Shown here piece after piece: positions 47,286 through 57,684 of a stretch of 64,000 bases of DNA. A program made the translations under genes and the position numbers. The stretch's first letter is position 1; the number at the start of each line of letters is the position of its first letter. The stretch is from Sipunculus nudus. Lineage: Eukaryota > Annelida > Sipuncula > Golfingiida > Sipunculidae. The notes below the pieces were generated by a model. It searched no databases. It was not told the DNA's origin and saw nothing but the letters and a program-made list of their open reading frames with translations. The stretch covers positions 70,503,916-70,567,915 of the forward strand of contig CM049315.1 of the NCBI GenBank assembly GCA_026874595.1. The letters run 5' to 3'.

Positions 47286-48180
47286 AAGACCTGGACACAA
47301 TAAAACTTCTTAAATATCAACACGATTACACACAACCTAAAAACAACATAAAAATAAAATCCCCTCTAGATTACATCCTAGAGGGAGAAGATCAACAATA
47401 ACAAAGTAAATAATTAATAAAATAAAAAAAAATATATATAAAACATCAAAAACCGCACACACAAGCCTCCCCAACGAAAGCCCACAATACAGAACCCAAC
47501 ACTCACAAAAACAAGAGGTCAGCGATATAGGTCGCGACCCCGCACCTATAAACCGACCCGACCTTCAATTCAACATACCCCGACCTTCGAGCAATAGGGG
47601 GATCGAATCTGCAGAGGTAATTTAGACCCCTGCAGCTGGCATCCCCTAATTTGCATACTAAGTCCCCGCAACCCAAATAACACATAATTAAGGCCCGTAT
47701 CAATATCAACCCCAAAATTAATCAACTTATAATTCCCCAAATCCCAAAATAATATAAAGACCAAAAGAACTTTCTAAGATCTTCCACTCCTCTAAATTGC
47801 AAAAACAATAACCAAATATTAACGATTTTACATAAAGATCCAAACTAAGGAAAAAAGCACTCCCGGCCCTCAAAACTAATAAGCAAAACAACGCCCCGTA
47901 CCGACTTTAGTAACCAAATTAACACACTTGAAATAAAAATATACCCCCAAAACCCTTAGAACCCACAGAACCCCACCTAGACTTAAATATTACGAAGTTT
48001 CTGTAAATAAAAACAGAAATCATGGAAAATATTAAGGCCAGAAAACCGTAAAAAAACCACCCCGGACCATCAAATAAACATCGGATCCCAGCTGCGGCGG
48101 GAACACTGCTTATCCCACTGCAGCTGGCATCCCCTGTTTAGCATACAACATCTCTTAAACATTAAATGACAGGTCAGGTC
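47286..48180 (+). other. AT-rich UTR-like block with two palindromic modules
   Basis: Non-coding, A-rich. It has two copies of a hairpin built on CTGCAGCTGGCATCCCC: 47597-47647 (left arm diverged) and 48083-48134 (left GGATCCCAGCTGCGG, right CTGCAGCTGGCATCCCC), each followed by TTTGCATA or TTAGCATA. The 150 bp before the second copy match the blocks before 52055 and 54923. Confidence 0.55.
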
Positions 48181-48304
48181 AAGGCAGGTTCGTCCAGTGT
48201 TCGTTCTGTTCGCTCAGTGTTCGTCATTCAGTCGTGAGTTAACGTTCAAGGAGTAAGGACCTGTCCTGAAACTAAGCGTGTTGTCACTTCTAGCTATAAC
48301 CGTT

Positions 48305-49554
48305 ATGGCTTCGACAGTAGGTTTCTTTGTCGAGGGGGTTCCCCCAAGACTTCTCCAGGATCATGTTCAACTATACAGAGCCCTCCGGTCAGCTTTTCCG
48401 GATGTGAGATTCAACAAAGCAACCAAGTCAAGAGATAGACTTTATGTCTATCCTGAACAACCACAGCATGGCGTCAGAATTAGGGACGTAAAGGAGTGGA
48501 GAGCAACACCAGCCTTCAAGACTGTAACCGTATTCATCAAACAACCCACAGAGAGACAAAAACCAAGAGAGTTAATACACAACGTCCACAAGAATTCCCG
48601 GTCATTCTGAAGAGGGTCAACCCAGAGATTGACGTCTCAGAACTACAAGCCCTTATTGCAGAGACTACGCCTACAGTAGCTGTTATCCGCATGCAGAGTG
48701 CCATCACCCGAAAGCCAACTCACAAGGTTAAGGTTGTCTTCTCAGACAAGCAACTTGCAGACAACGCACTACAACATGGTCTCCAGGCCGGTTTCAAGAC
48801 ATACCGCACGGAACCATACAAGTCCATTGACATCCCCTTTTGTGGCCGCTGCCTCAATTGGGGACATGCCAGCCGAGAATGTCACAGCTCCCCACGATGC
48901 TACCGCTGCGGTGACCCAGACCACTCCGCCAAGTCGTGTATTGTAACTGCCAGAAAATGTGCTAACTGTGGAGGAGAGCACACCACTGCCTACAAGGGGT
49001 GTCCAGTCTTCAAACAGTATAAGATCAAGATTCAACAAAAGTTTATCCAAGTTACCACACCCGGCCCAGATACAGATACCACACCAGCACCCATGGAGAC
49101 AGAATCAACTGTGACCAAAACAAGCACCGCTACACAGACTGAACCAGAGTTACCACCACCCACACCAGAATTAGTTGATGTATCTACACCAGCACTCTGC
49201 ATGAGCCCTATACAGACGTTATACCTGACAGCGGCTTCCGTTCTACACCATGGTTGGGATGACCACGACAAATCGGTGATCGAGAGAGATTTCCTACTTT
49301 CGGCCAATTTCATCATGAACATACCGCAACTAGAAACAAACCTGTTCATTCAACAACTCCAAGTACTATGCCCCATAGTGAGAGCCTGTATACAAGCTGC
49401 ACTAAATGGGAAAAGACAAAAATACAAAAAACTTCACCAAGATATACAACAAATTTTAATAGACATAAATGAAAACACCACTGACGTCATTCAACTAGAG
49501 TCCGAACAAGCCACAACAGAAGAATCCTCAAGTGACGAAAACAGTACCGAATAA
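48305..49554 (+). pseudogene. LINE gag-like ORF1, copy 1 (one frameshift)
   Basis: ATG 48305 starts MASTVGFFVEGVPPRLL. The first frame runs to about 48595 and then shifts by one; the second continues to TAA 49552-49554. The second frame begins with an RRM-like pre-knuckle domain (FPVILKRVNPEIDVSEL, then KVKVVFSDKQLADNAL). Three zinc knuckles follow at about 48838-48995 (CGRCLNWGHASREC, CYRCGDPDHSAKSC, CANCGGEHTTAYKGC). A Thr/Pro-rich linker and an acidic C-terminus end it. This is the ORF1p layout of Jockey/I-type LINEs, which binds element RNA. No reverse transcriptase follows. Confidence 0.8.
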
Positions 49555-49830
49555 AGAGGCCCGAATACCAACAAAACATTCTTTCACGACCACCAGCAGC
49601 TAAACAATAGAAATCGGCTCCCGAATAAGAAGAAGAAAACATCCATTGAATTATCTCCAGGCATGCGTGACCAGCATTACATCTGCAGACCGCGAAGATC
49701 ATTACAGTGCAGCATAATCCACCCCCATAGACATTTAAATTATAACAGATTCAACCTGAAACACCTCCAGTCGTGTATTAGTGTTCGTTCAGACAAGACG
49801 TGTCGACAGCGCGCTCGCACAACTATTATC

Positions 49831-51132
49831 ATGACCTCGCCTGAGGACGGCTACCTGGTTTCGGGTATCCCACCAGATATTCTTAATGACCCGGTACAAC
49901 TGTATAGGAGTTTAGAAGCGGCCTTTCCAGATATAACTCTGGACACAGCTACCAAAACAAGAGACAGCCTATATATACACCCCACCAAGGCAATAGACGG
50001 ATCTCGCCTAAAGAACCTGCGGAGTGGAAAAGCTATGAAAAATTCAAAACCGTCACTGGGATTACAACGGTCAAACACAGACGTAAGAAATCAGGAGAGA
50101 AAGCAAAACCATCCAAACTTACAGAATTTTCTGTGGTGATGAAAGGCGTACCTCCATCTACGGACACCCAAGATTTGAAGTCACTACTAGAAGAATCCTA
50201 CTCTATCAAGGCTGTAATACGCCTATACAGCTCAGCTAATAAATCGCCCATTCACAAAGTCAAGGTCCTCATGACAAGCAGAGAAGATGCTGATTCCGCA
50301 TTGCAACATGGACTAAAAGCCGGTTACAAGTTATTCAAAACCGAAGAATACCTGACCATTACTCATCCATTCTGCGGCCGCTGCTCAGGATGGGGACACC
50401 ACAGCCGAGAATGCCAAAACAAGCCTAGGTGCTACCGATGTGGAGCACCTGAACACCGAACAAATCAATGTACCAAAACACAGAAAACATGCGCAAACTG
50501 CCAAGGGGACCACGCCACCTCCTAAAGAGGGTGTCCTTTCTACAAAAAATATCGACAATTAGCACAGCAAAAGACATCACCTCCTTGCCAAGCAACATCA
50601 CAACTCACGGAACCTCAAGAAACGAGCCAGACACCGATAATACAGACGGAACCATCCAAAGCAGCGAAAAACACCGAAGACGACTGCAGACGCACAAGTA
50701 CAGACTTTACACTTCACTGGAACTCAACTCATATACATGGTGGCTGCAGCAGTACTGTACAATGATTACGATGAAGACCTACGACAAATACAAGCACGGA
50801 ACGATGCCTATGTAGCTCAGTTTCTAATGGACACACCAATTCACCTAGACGACCTCGATTACCACATGGAAGATTTAAAACCGTTATATAAAGATTGGTT
50901 TGACTCATGGACTGAACGAGATCCCATAAAGCTGCATAACACAAAAGAAAAGATATATGAAGTAGTGGAACAGATCCCGCAAGCAACATATGCAACCTCA
51001 GAATCAGAAGCTGAAGACGAAACAGAAGAAATGGAGGCCGAAAATCCATCAGAAGAATCTCAAATAACTGAAGCAAGTACAACGGAAACAAGTGTTGAAG
51101 AAAAGACTGAGTCCGGCCTTCAGAAAACTTGA
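49831..51132 (+). pseudogene. LINE gag-like ORF1, copy 2 (decayed)
   Basis: ATG 49831 starts MTSPEDGYLVSGIPPDIL, similar to copies 1 and 3. A frameshift lies near 50010-50130. The next frame (50133-50525) gives VVMKGVPPSTDTQDL, KVKVLMTSREDADSAL and knuckles CGRCSGWGHHSREC, CYRCGAPEHRTNQC and CANCQGDHATS, where a TAA replaces the next codon. A further frame change leads to an acidic C-terminal frame (50737-51132, LDDLDYHMEDLKPLYKDWF). It starts less than 300 bp after copy 1 ends, in the same orientation, and lacks RT. Confidence 0.78.
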
Positions 51133-51515
51133 CACAGTAAAACAATGAAAGTTCTCACGACTCCAGAAGTATAAACAAAGCGCAAACAAAGCTCCGAGCA
51201 AGATTGTTAAACGCTATTGAAGTGTCTCACGGTTGGCTGACCAGGAACAACGAACTTTAAAAATCAATAACGAAGAAAAGTGAAGTCTCATTCCAGTGCA
51301 GCTAGGATCCACCCCATTGTTCATCCATAGAAAACAGACTTCTCACCGCTGCAGCTGGGATCCCCCCTGGTCAACTAATACAGACATGTGGCATTTTCGT
51401 CTGAAGCACTGCGAACGGAACGATTTTCGATCTTAAAAATTTTCGATCTCAAAATTTTCAACTTTATTCCGATCTTGGAAAACTTGAAACCTTTATTTAA
51501 AGTTATTAAGAATTT
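51133..51515 (+). other. Non-coding, with repeated GCAGCT-GATCC words
   Basis: Contains GTGCAGCTAGGATCC (51298-51312) and CTGCAGCTGGGATCC (51350-51364), half-sites of the palindromic module found intact elsewhere in this cluster. No ORF. Confidence 0.5.
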
Positions 51516-51518
51516 CTA

Positions 51519-51580
51519 GTCTAAAGAGACATCCAGGGCGATCAAGCTCAGCTTATCTCAACTGAGATGTCTGATGACTA
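51519..51580 (+). ncRNA. Structured hairpin unit U1 (candidate RNA motif)
   Basis: Opens GTCTAAAGAGAC. An outer stem AGACATC (51527-51533) pairs with GATGTCT (51566-51572). An inner hairpin occupies 51540-51557 (GAT, bulged C, AAGCT; loop C; AGCTTATC). It ends GTCTGATGAC. Homologous units are at 51746-51805 and 54554-54613 with different but still paired stems. Confidence 0.5.
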
Positions 51581-51745
51581 TAATTACAAGATCTAGACTA
51601 GACCTGAAACACCAGTGCAGCTACGATCCCCCTAGGTCTGCAGTTTACAGAGTTCACACAGAACGTCTTCGTCATCAGCTCCTGCGGCAGAATGAACTTA
51701 AAACACCCTGAAGAACATCGCGGGTTCTCCAGATTTATCTGGAGC

Positions 51746-51805
51746 GTCTAAAGAGACAGCCAGGACGAAGGTCACAGACCTTCTCAACTGTGCTCGTCTG
51801 ATGAC
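51746..51805 (+). ncRNA. Structured hairpin unit U2
   Basis: Same GTCTAAAGAGAC opening and GTCTGATGAC ending as U1. The inner stem is GAAGGTC (51767-51773) with GACCTTC (51777-51783) and a 3-nt loop. The outer stem is shorter, AGAC/GTCT (51754-51757 with 51796-51799). Confidence 0.5.
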
Positions 51806-51839
51806 GTAAACACTAGATCTGATCTGATCTGAGGTCAAG

Positions 51840-52150
51840 GCACTAGGTCGGGGCCGCGACCTACATTCAATGACCCCCAAGACACCCCATCCCTCTACAT
51901 AAATTAGTAACTAAACAGCGGCCCGTACAATTTTTAGGAACAAAATAAACATACTTATTTAATTTTACGAAATTACGACGAGAAATAATAAAAATCATAA
52001 GAAATATTAGGCCCAGAAAACCAGCAAAAACACCCCGACCATCAATCAAACATCGGATCCTAGCTGCAGAGGAACGCAGTACCTGTACTCCCCTGCAGCT
52101 GGCATCCCCTAATTAGCATATCAGCCCCGCCCCCCGACCAAACCGACTCC
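51840..52150 (+). repeat. UTR-like module with palindromic hairpin, copy 2
   Basis: From 'cactaggtcggggccgcgac' to 'accgactcccaaacaac' this matches 54648-55025 almost throughout. It contains the hairpin GGATCCTAGCTGCAG (52055-52069) / CTGCAGCTGGCATCCCC (52093-52109). In the other copy the module leads directly into a gag-like ORF1, so it is probably LINE 5' UTR or promoter; here no ORF1 follows. Confidence 0.55.
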
Positions 52151-52329
52151 CAAACAACATAACAATAAAAATAAACCACAAAAACCACCCATTTCCTAAC
52201 AAAACGATAATAAAACACACTTAAAATAAAATAAAGCACTCGCCCCGACATGACAACAAAGAAAAACCACACACGAACAAAAAACACAATAAAGGAACAC
52301 GTACAAAAAACAAACCTCACTCCACTCGT

Positions 52330-52357
52330 CCCCCCCCCCCCCCCCCCCCCCCCCCCC
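52330..52357 (+). repeat. Poly-C tract (28 bases)
   Basis: An uninterrupted C28. Length is likely unstable or uncertain in the assembly. Confidence 0.95.
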
Positions 52358-52500
52358 AGAACAAGCACAAAATTAGAGAGCACATAAAAGAGCGCAAACC
52401 GCTCCCGCCCAAAAACAATCACTTACCAGTCTTGTAAAATATAACCTCCCAAACACCTTAAAAACAACAAAACAACATCCTTATATTGAACTAATTATAT

Positions 52501-52995
52501 TAAAACCCACAATAACATAAATCGAAGACAAAGTGCCCAAACCGGGACACTATTATTGTCGGAGATTTAATTAACAGGACACGGGATGAGTAACTCGCAG
52601 GCCCAGGCGGGTCGCGAGCTACCTCCCCCAAAAATATATAAAATAACAAAATAAAAAATACAAGGAATATAAAACAGCAACACTCAGGAATATACAATAG
52701 TTTATTAAAACCCACAATAACATAAATCGAAGACAAAGTGCCCAAACCGGGACACTATTATTGTCGGAGATTTATTAAAATAATGCCCATACACAGATAA
52801 GGGATGAGTAATTCGCAGGCCCGGACGGGACGCGTTTTACCTCCCCACAGAATAAAAACCAAACAAAATAAAAGCAGAAACTACAAGGAACATAGAATAA
52901 CTACTACCCAGCAATACACAATATTTTATTAAAGAACAATAATAACCAAAATCGAAGACAAAGTGCCCAAACCGGGACACAATTATTGTCGGAGA
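52501..52995 (-). repeat. Three tandem units with a fixed hairpin core
   Basis: A core beginning ATCGAAGACAAAGTGCCC occurs at 52521, 52726 and 52951. It is the same in all three for over 30 bases and continues into ATTATTGTCGGAGATT. The spacers (205 and 225 bp apart) have drifted. Read on the minus strand, the core holds GTGTCCC-GGTTT-GGGCAC, a near-palindrome, and is followed by AATAAA-like ends. It may be a duplicated LINE 3' end. Confidence 0.6.
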
Positions 52996-53937
52996 TTAAA
53001 GCAAAACACAACTCTGGGAAATACATATTCACCGACACAACACCGCTCCACTAACCAATTCTAATACACCCCAAATTAGAATAGACCCAAACTAAACCCA
53101 TGTACAAAAAATGCACCATACTGTTTTACACACCATTAACTTTTAACAAAAAAAAAAAAAGAGCACAACTCATGTAAATACACCACCTCACTCATCATCT
53201 TTTCATGCACACTAACCCACGTTTTTTACGATTTTTACCGGTTTTTCACCCTTCTGTTTTTGTATTTTTCACAATATCGACGCAATATCTGGTTATCCGA
53301 CGCTCATATATAAGATATAATTATAGATTTTATTAGTAATTTACAGCATCTCCGGCAGACCAGTGGCATGGAAACTGAAGCCGGCCACTAGCAAGTGGAT
53401 GGAAACTGATGCCGCCACTAGCCTCTACTACCCCCGCCCCCTTTTCTCTCAGTCTGCACTTATATAAAAATACTTCCTATAAGTATTTCCTATAAAAGTA
53501 CATGATCATAAATATTTCTTAAAGATATTTATGTGATACTTAATATAAAAGTACAAACTGAGAGCCCCACCGGCCGCCCAGATTTCTAACTATAAAGATA
53601 TCTCCTATAGATATCTCCTTTAGGCCAATATAAGGGTAAATGATCATGAGGCATTTTCTTAAAAAATCCCATGTGATACTTATAAAATTATAAAGAAATC
53701 TACGGCCCCCCCCCCCCCCCACCCCCACCACAGACAACAACTACATCTGACAACCACCACCAACAGCATCCGACACCGACGCGCAAGTCCAGCGTCAGCC
53801 CCCCTACACCACCAGCGGAAGATTAGAGGGCACCCAGACGAGCGCACACCCCATCCGCCCACTGACAGCAACTTCCAAGACGACTACCCAGACCTACACC
53901 GGGACAGCTCCAGACAGACCAGACAAGACCCCCCAAC
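52996..53937. other. Non-coding, diverged duplicated AT-rich blocks
   Basis: 53462-53560 and 53590-53700 share phrases ('cctataagtatttcc' / 'cctatagatatctcc', 'atgatcat', 'atgtgatactta'). There is a poly-C tract at 53706-53720. No recognisable gene. Confidence 0.45.
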
Positions 53938-54214
53938 AGTCCTTTTTAGGACTAACCCCCCAACAGTCCTATTCAGGACTAATCAATCACTCATCGACCT
54001 GGCAGCGGACAGACAGACAACTTTTGGTCCGCTGCCTGCCACAAGACCAAGACCTCAAGACCCAAGACCAAGCCTCAAGACAAGTCAAGACTGGTAGCCC
54101 TGGGACAAGCCAAGAGAAGACAAGACCACCCCGACAGCCGGAACCCAAGTCAAGACAAGCAAGACAAGTCAAGAATCCCTGACAGTGGGCAAACAGACAA
54201 CTTTAGGCCCACTG
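53938..54214 (+). ncRNA. Run of four perfect short hairpins
   Basis: Two 6-bp hairpins with 4-nt loops (AGTCCT/AGGACT at 53938-53953 and 53965-53980) precede a larger pair. The first of the pair is GGCAGCGGAC/GTCCGCTGCC (54001-54010, 54027-54036). The second is CAGTGGGC/GCCCACTG (54183-54190, 54207-54214). The last two share the same 16-nt loop around ACAGACAACTTT but have compensating stem changes. AAGAC-rich DNA lies between. Confidence 0.45.
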
Positions 54215-54550
54215 CTCGGGGACCAGCTGAAGACCAAGCCAAGACAGCCTGCCCGATCCAAGTCACAGGAAGTCCGGCTCTTCGCGGTAGGAGTTGTTCT
54301 GGCGGCGGTCTGGGTTTCCCTGCTTGTGTTGGGGTCTCTCTGTTGTGGTGCGCATTCTGCTCGGGGATGTCGCTCGCGACCGGGTTCGTGGGGGCAGCGG
54401 CTTTGCTGCTGGTATCCGTGCGGTGAGTGGCCCCTCGGGGCTTTGTGGGTGTGGATGATGTAGCTTTCTCGGTCACCGGTGCGGGTGCACGCTGGTGGCT
54501 CTTCGCGGCTCCTTGGCTTGGCTTGTGTGGCAATTTTCGGCATCAAAATT
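54215..54550. other. GC-rich stretch, overlapping ORFs of uncertain meaning
   Basis: Open on both strands (plus 54185-54463; minus 54150-54546 in two frames) because of GC-rich composition. The products are low-complexity Pro/Ala/Arg-rich and show no domain. Confidence 0.4.
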
Positions 54551-54553
54551 ATA

Positions 54554-54613
54554 GTCTAAAGAGACAGGCCGGGGCGGTGGTCCCAGACCACCTCAACCGT
54601 GTCTGTCTAGTGA
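54554..54613 (+). ncRNA. Structured hairpin unit U3
   Basis: Same GTCTAAAGAGAC opening as U1 and U2. The outer stem is AGACAG/CTGTCT (54562-54567 with 54603-54608). The inner stem is GGTGGTC/GACCACC (54576-54582 with 54586-54592) with a CCA loop. It ends GTCTAGTGAC. It lies about 90 bp before the third UTR-like module. Confidence 0.5.
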
Positions 54614-54639
54614 CTCAAAATACTAGTTCTAGTCTAGTC

Positions 54640-55030
54640 TAGGCCAAGGCACTAGGTCGGGGCCGCGACCTGCATTCAATGACCCACGACCCCCAATACA
54701 CCCCATCCTATTACACAAATTTGTAACCAAACAGCGGCCCGTACAAATTTTAGGAACAAAATAAACATACTTGAAATAGTAATAGAAACTCAAAATTAAC
54801 AGAACCAACAAAACTTTATCCAGACTCCAACTTTTCGAAATTATGCCGGAAAATAATGAAAATCATAAAAAATATTAGGCCTAGAAAAACAGCAAAAACA
54901 CCCCGATTATCAATCAAGCATCGGATCCCAGCTGCAGGGGAACACAGTACCTGTACTCCTCTGCAGCTGGCATCCCCTAATTAGCATATCCGCCCCGCCC
55001 CCAGACCAAACCGACTCCCAAACAACATCA
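54640..55030 (+). repeat. UTR-like module with palindromic hairpin, copy 3
   Basis: Collinear with 51832-52150. The hairpin is GGATCCCAGCTGCAG (54923-54937) / CTGCAGCTGGCATCCCC (54961-54977), followed by TAATTAGCATAT. The third gag-like ORF1 starts 100 bp later, with two copies of AAGTCGTGTTCTAGCTCT between them (55038-55075). Confidence 0.6.
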
Positions 55031-55130
55031 TTTTGACAAGTCGTGTTCTAGCTCTCAAGTCGTGTTCTAGCTCTTGAAGCGTACAGTTCGTTAAAAGAGT
55101 GCTCTACCACGATTATAGTGTCATACTACA

Positions 55131-56099
55131 ATGTCACACTCTCAATCAACAGACAGCATGGACGTCGGGTACCTGGTTAGCGGTATATCCGCTGCCATAA
55201 CCAAGGACAAGTATAGGAGATATCAGCTCCTTCAAGCTACCTTTCCTACAGTCAAGTTTGACGTTATAGCCAGCACAAAGGATTACTTATATATACACCC
55301 AACAACACCAGATAAATGGACCTAGAGAAATGGAAAAAAAACTACAGAGTTTCATGCAGTTCAACAGATAACAACAACCAATCACAAACCAAGACGTCGG
55401 CTCTCAGGGCGGTCTAAGCGTATCACAGAGTACCCTGTTGTTATAAAGGGGGTTTCCCCTGACAAAACAGAAGCGGAACTCCTACAGCAGTTTCCTGAGA
55501 CAGCAAAGCCTACAGCAGTCATTCGTTTAAAGAACCTACAGGGCAAGCCATCATGAGAGTCAAGATTGTCTACTCAAGTCAAACAATAGCTGAAGCAGCC
55601 CTCCAGGACGGGATAACCATCGGACCGGAACGGTTTAACACAGAACAATACCACACCACCGAGATTCCATTCTGTGGAAAGTGCCTCGCGAGGGGACACA
55701 ATAGCCAAGCCTGTGTGAATGAAGCCAGATGTTACCGATGTGGGAGCGACCATCATTTAACAAAGCACTGCCAAGCCACTACGCCAACATGTGGAAATTG
55801 CCAAGGATCGCACTCTACGGCCTACAAAGGATGCCGAAAATACAGAGAATTCAAGCGTACTTGGAGGCAACAACCCAGAACTCAGCCAAGCGAAGAGACC
55901 ACCCATTCACCTATGGAAGTGGAACCCAGCTTAGCGGCCACCCCCCGACCAAGCACACAGAGTATTGAAACACAGACTACTATGACAACAACTAAGCCCA
56001 TTTTTATGGTTCAAACAACTACTAAGTCCAGCCAGACGGATAAAACTACAGTAGAGAAAGCAGACAGGCGTCGACCAAAAATAAAAAAATCAAGAAACC
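55131..56099 (+). pseudogene. LINE gag-like ORF1, copy 3, 5' part (interrupted)
   Basis: ATG 55131 starts MSHSQSTDSMDVGYLVSGI. The frame stops at 55325, and intermediate frames carry the RRM-like part (VVIKGVSPDKTEAEL near 55440-55480). From 55553 the frame gives RVKIVYSSQTIAEAAL and three knuckles (CGKCLARGHNSQAC, CYRCGSDHHLTKHC, CGNCQGSHSTAYKGC), then a Thr-rich linker. At 56100-56106 (AATACAG) a CR1 LINE is inserted. The C-terminus lies at 63508-63876. Several frame breaks show decay. Confidence 0.78.
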
Positions 56100-56352
56100 A
56101 ATACAGCGCCATCTATGTTGACGGGGGACTTTTCATTGAAGCCTTTCGGAGCGATATTTACTTTCAAAGTAAGTTCTATGAACTTATGGTTTTAAAAGTC
56201 TATGTCACAAAGAGATTATGTCACCATTTTAAAGTTTGCAACAAGGATTCACCATTTATCGCTCATCAACTGTTTATAGCAAGCTGCTGTGTTGCCAACG
56301 TGTCCAAGAGCCTTGGGGAATCCCCTTCCATTGCATTCACAAGGGATAGCTT

Positions 56353-57234
56353 ATGTCTTGCGTAACCGGTGACGCCAGCTCGAGTACGCTTGGTCACACT
56401 CTGATTACCATTCACATAAACAAATCGTCTTCCGTGACTTCAATCATGACAAAGCCAAACAAACATAGCAAATGTGTGAACTGTAATAAGAAAAATGCTA
56501 GTGTTCGAATAAGAATCGATGATGATCTATACTGTTCACAGTGTGCAAATAAAAAATGGCCAAACGTTTATGGCAACAAAAATAACCAAACCTCTGCTCT
56601 GTCACAAAATGTTGACAACCCCTCTCCTCAGTGCAAGAGCAGCGATATTACCACTGATACGACAACAGATGACTCACAAAACAATCTAATATGTGATATT
56701 CGCAACTGTAAATACAATAATATCTCACAGGGAGAGATGATCAGGTGTTGTTCTTGTAACAACTGGTTTCACTTGACATGTATGAACATACAGCCTGGGG
56801 ATGAAGGCCTGATATGGAATTGTAAAAACTGTCGAAACATCCCAACGCAACTTAAACATATTCTTTGTGAATTTCAGTCCCTCAGACAGGAAAACAAATT
56901 AATGAAAGAAGAATTACAAGAATGTCTTAAAGTACAGTCAACTACTGAAAAACTCCTCCGAGAATTGTCTGACAAATCCTGTAAATGTGCAGAACTGAAC
57001 CATTGTATATCCAAAACCTCCAGTGAGAGACCTTACATGTCGACAACTCGACAGGATTCATCAAACAAACAAGCCTGGTCTGAAGTTGTATCATCCCACT
57101 CAAGACGTCACTCTACTGGGACTATCAGAAAACGGGACAATTCTTCTGCTAATAGAGCGAACACTTCTTGTGACGATTCGCCATCTTTAAACGAGACCTT
57201 CCCTGTACCTTATCACGCAGAGAAACAAAATTGA
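56353..57234 (+). pseudogene. CR1 ORF1, zinc-finger/PHD part
   Basis: About 293 codons; the true start may be the ATG at 56353 or the one near 56446. The first zinc module is CVNCNKK...LYCSQC. A PHD-like C4HC3 finger follows, CDIRNCKYN..MIRCCSCNNWFHLTCMNI..WNCKNC (about 56692-56838). A Leu/Lys/Glu-rich coiled coil (about 56860-56980) and a Ser-rich tail end the segment. The frame ends at TGA 57232-57234, while the esterase continues in another frame a few bases later, so a one-base shift near 57220 probably split one ORF1. These proteins bind element RNA and may contact chromatin; the latter is inference. Confidence 0.8.
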
Positions 57235-57236
57235 TA

Positions 57237-57684
57237 TTCAATCAAAAAGTCGTGTCTTAATATTTGGTGATTCCTTAGTGAGAGACTCCTATTCCAGTGT
57301 GGCTAACCATTTATGTGACAAGAAAATTTCTGTGTTAAGTACTAGTGGGCTCACACTTGATGATGCTTTGTCCAAACTACCAAAAACTGCAAAAGATTTG
57401 TCAAATGATGATTGTTTAGTGGTTCAAGTAGGCACAAACAACGTTTACCGTGATGACACCCTAACCTTTGTTAACAAATACACTGACATGCTGCAAAACA
57501 CTAGAAGCAGCACCAACTGTAAAATTGTCAGTTTGGCAATCCCTAAATATTTACATAACAGCATTGTAAATAGAAAAATCACCATTATAAACAATGAACT
57601 GAGAAAGAGATGTGAATCCCTTGAGAATATCATATTTTGTGACTGCTCACCACCTTTGAAAAGGTCATACTATCGATATGATGG
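57237..57684 (+). pseudogene. CR1 ORF1, SGNH esterase domain (interrupted)
   Basis: The frame reads SRVLIFGDSLVRDSY (SGNH block I with catalytic Ser), then VVQVGTNNVYRDD (block III, G-x-N-N), and IVSLAIPKY. It runs to RYDG at 57674-57685. There a DNA transposon is inserted at TA. The sequence resuming at 59985 supplies the I-H of the family's D-x-x-H block V, so the active site is split between the two sides. Confidence 0.78.

Noticed and set aside
51519..51600. Hammerhead ribozyme
   Set aside because: CTGATGA is present in U1 and U2, but the required GAAA box and GUC cleavage site are not at the right places relative to the stems, and U3 changes the box to CTAGTGA.
54150..54546. Minus-strand protein of 125-127 codons
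   Set aside because: Two overlapping low-complexity frames on one strand and another on the opposite strand, explained by GC-rich composition.
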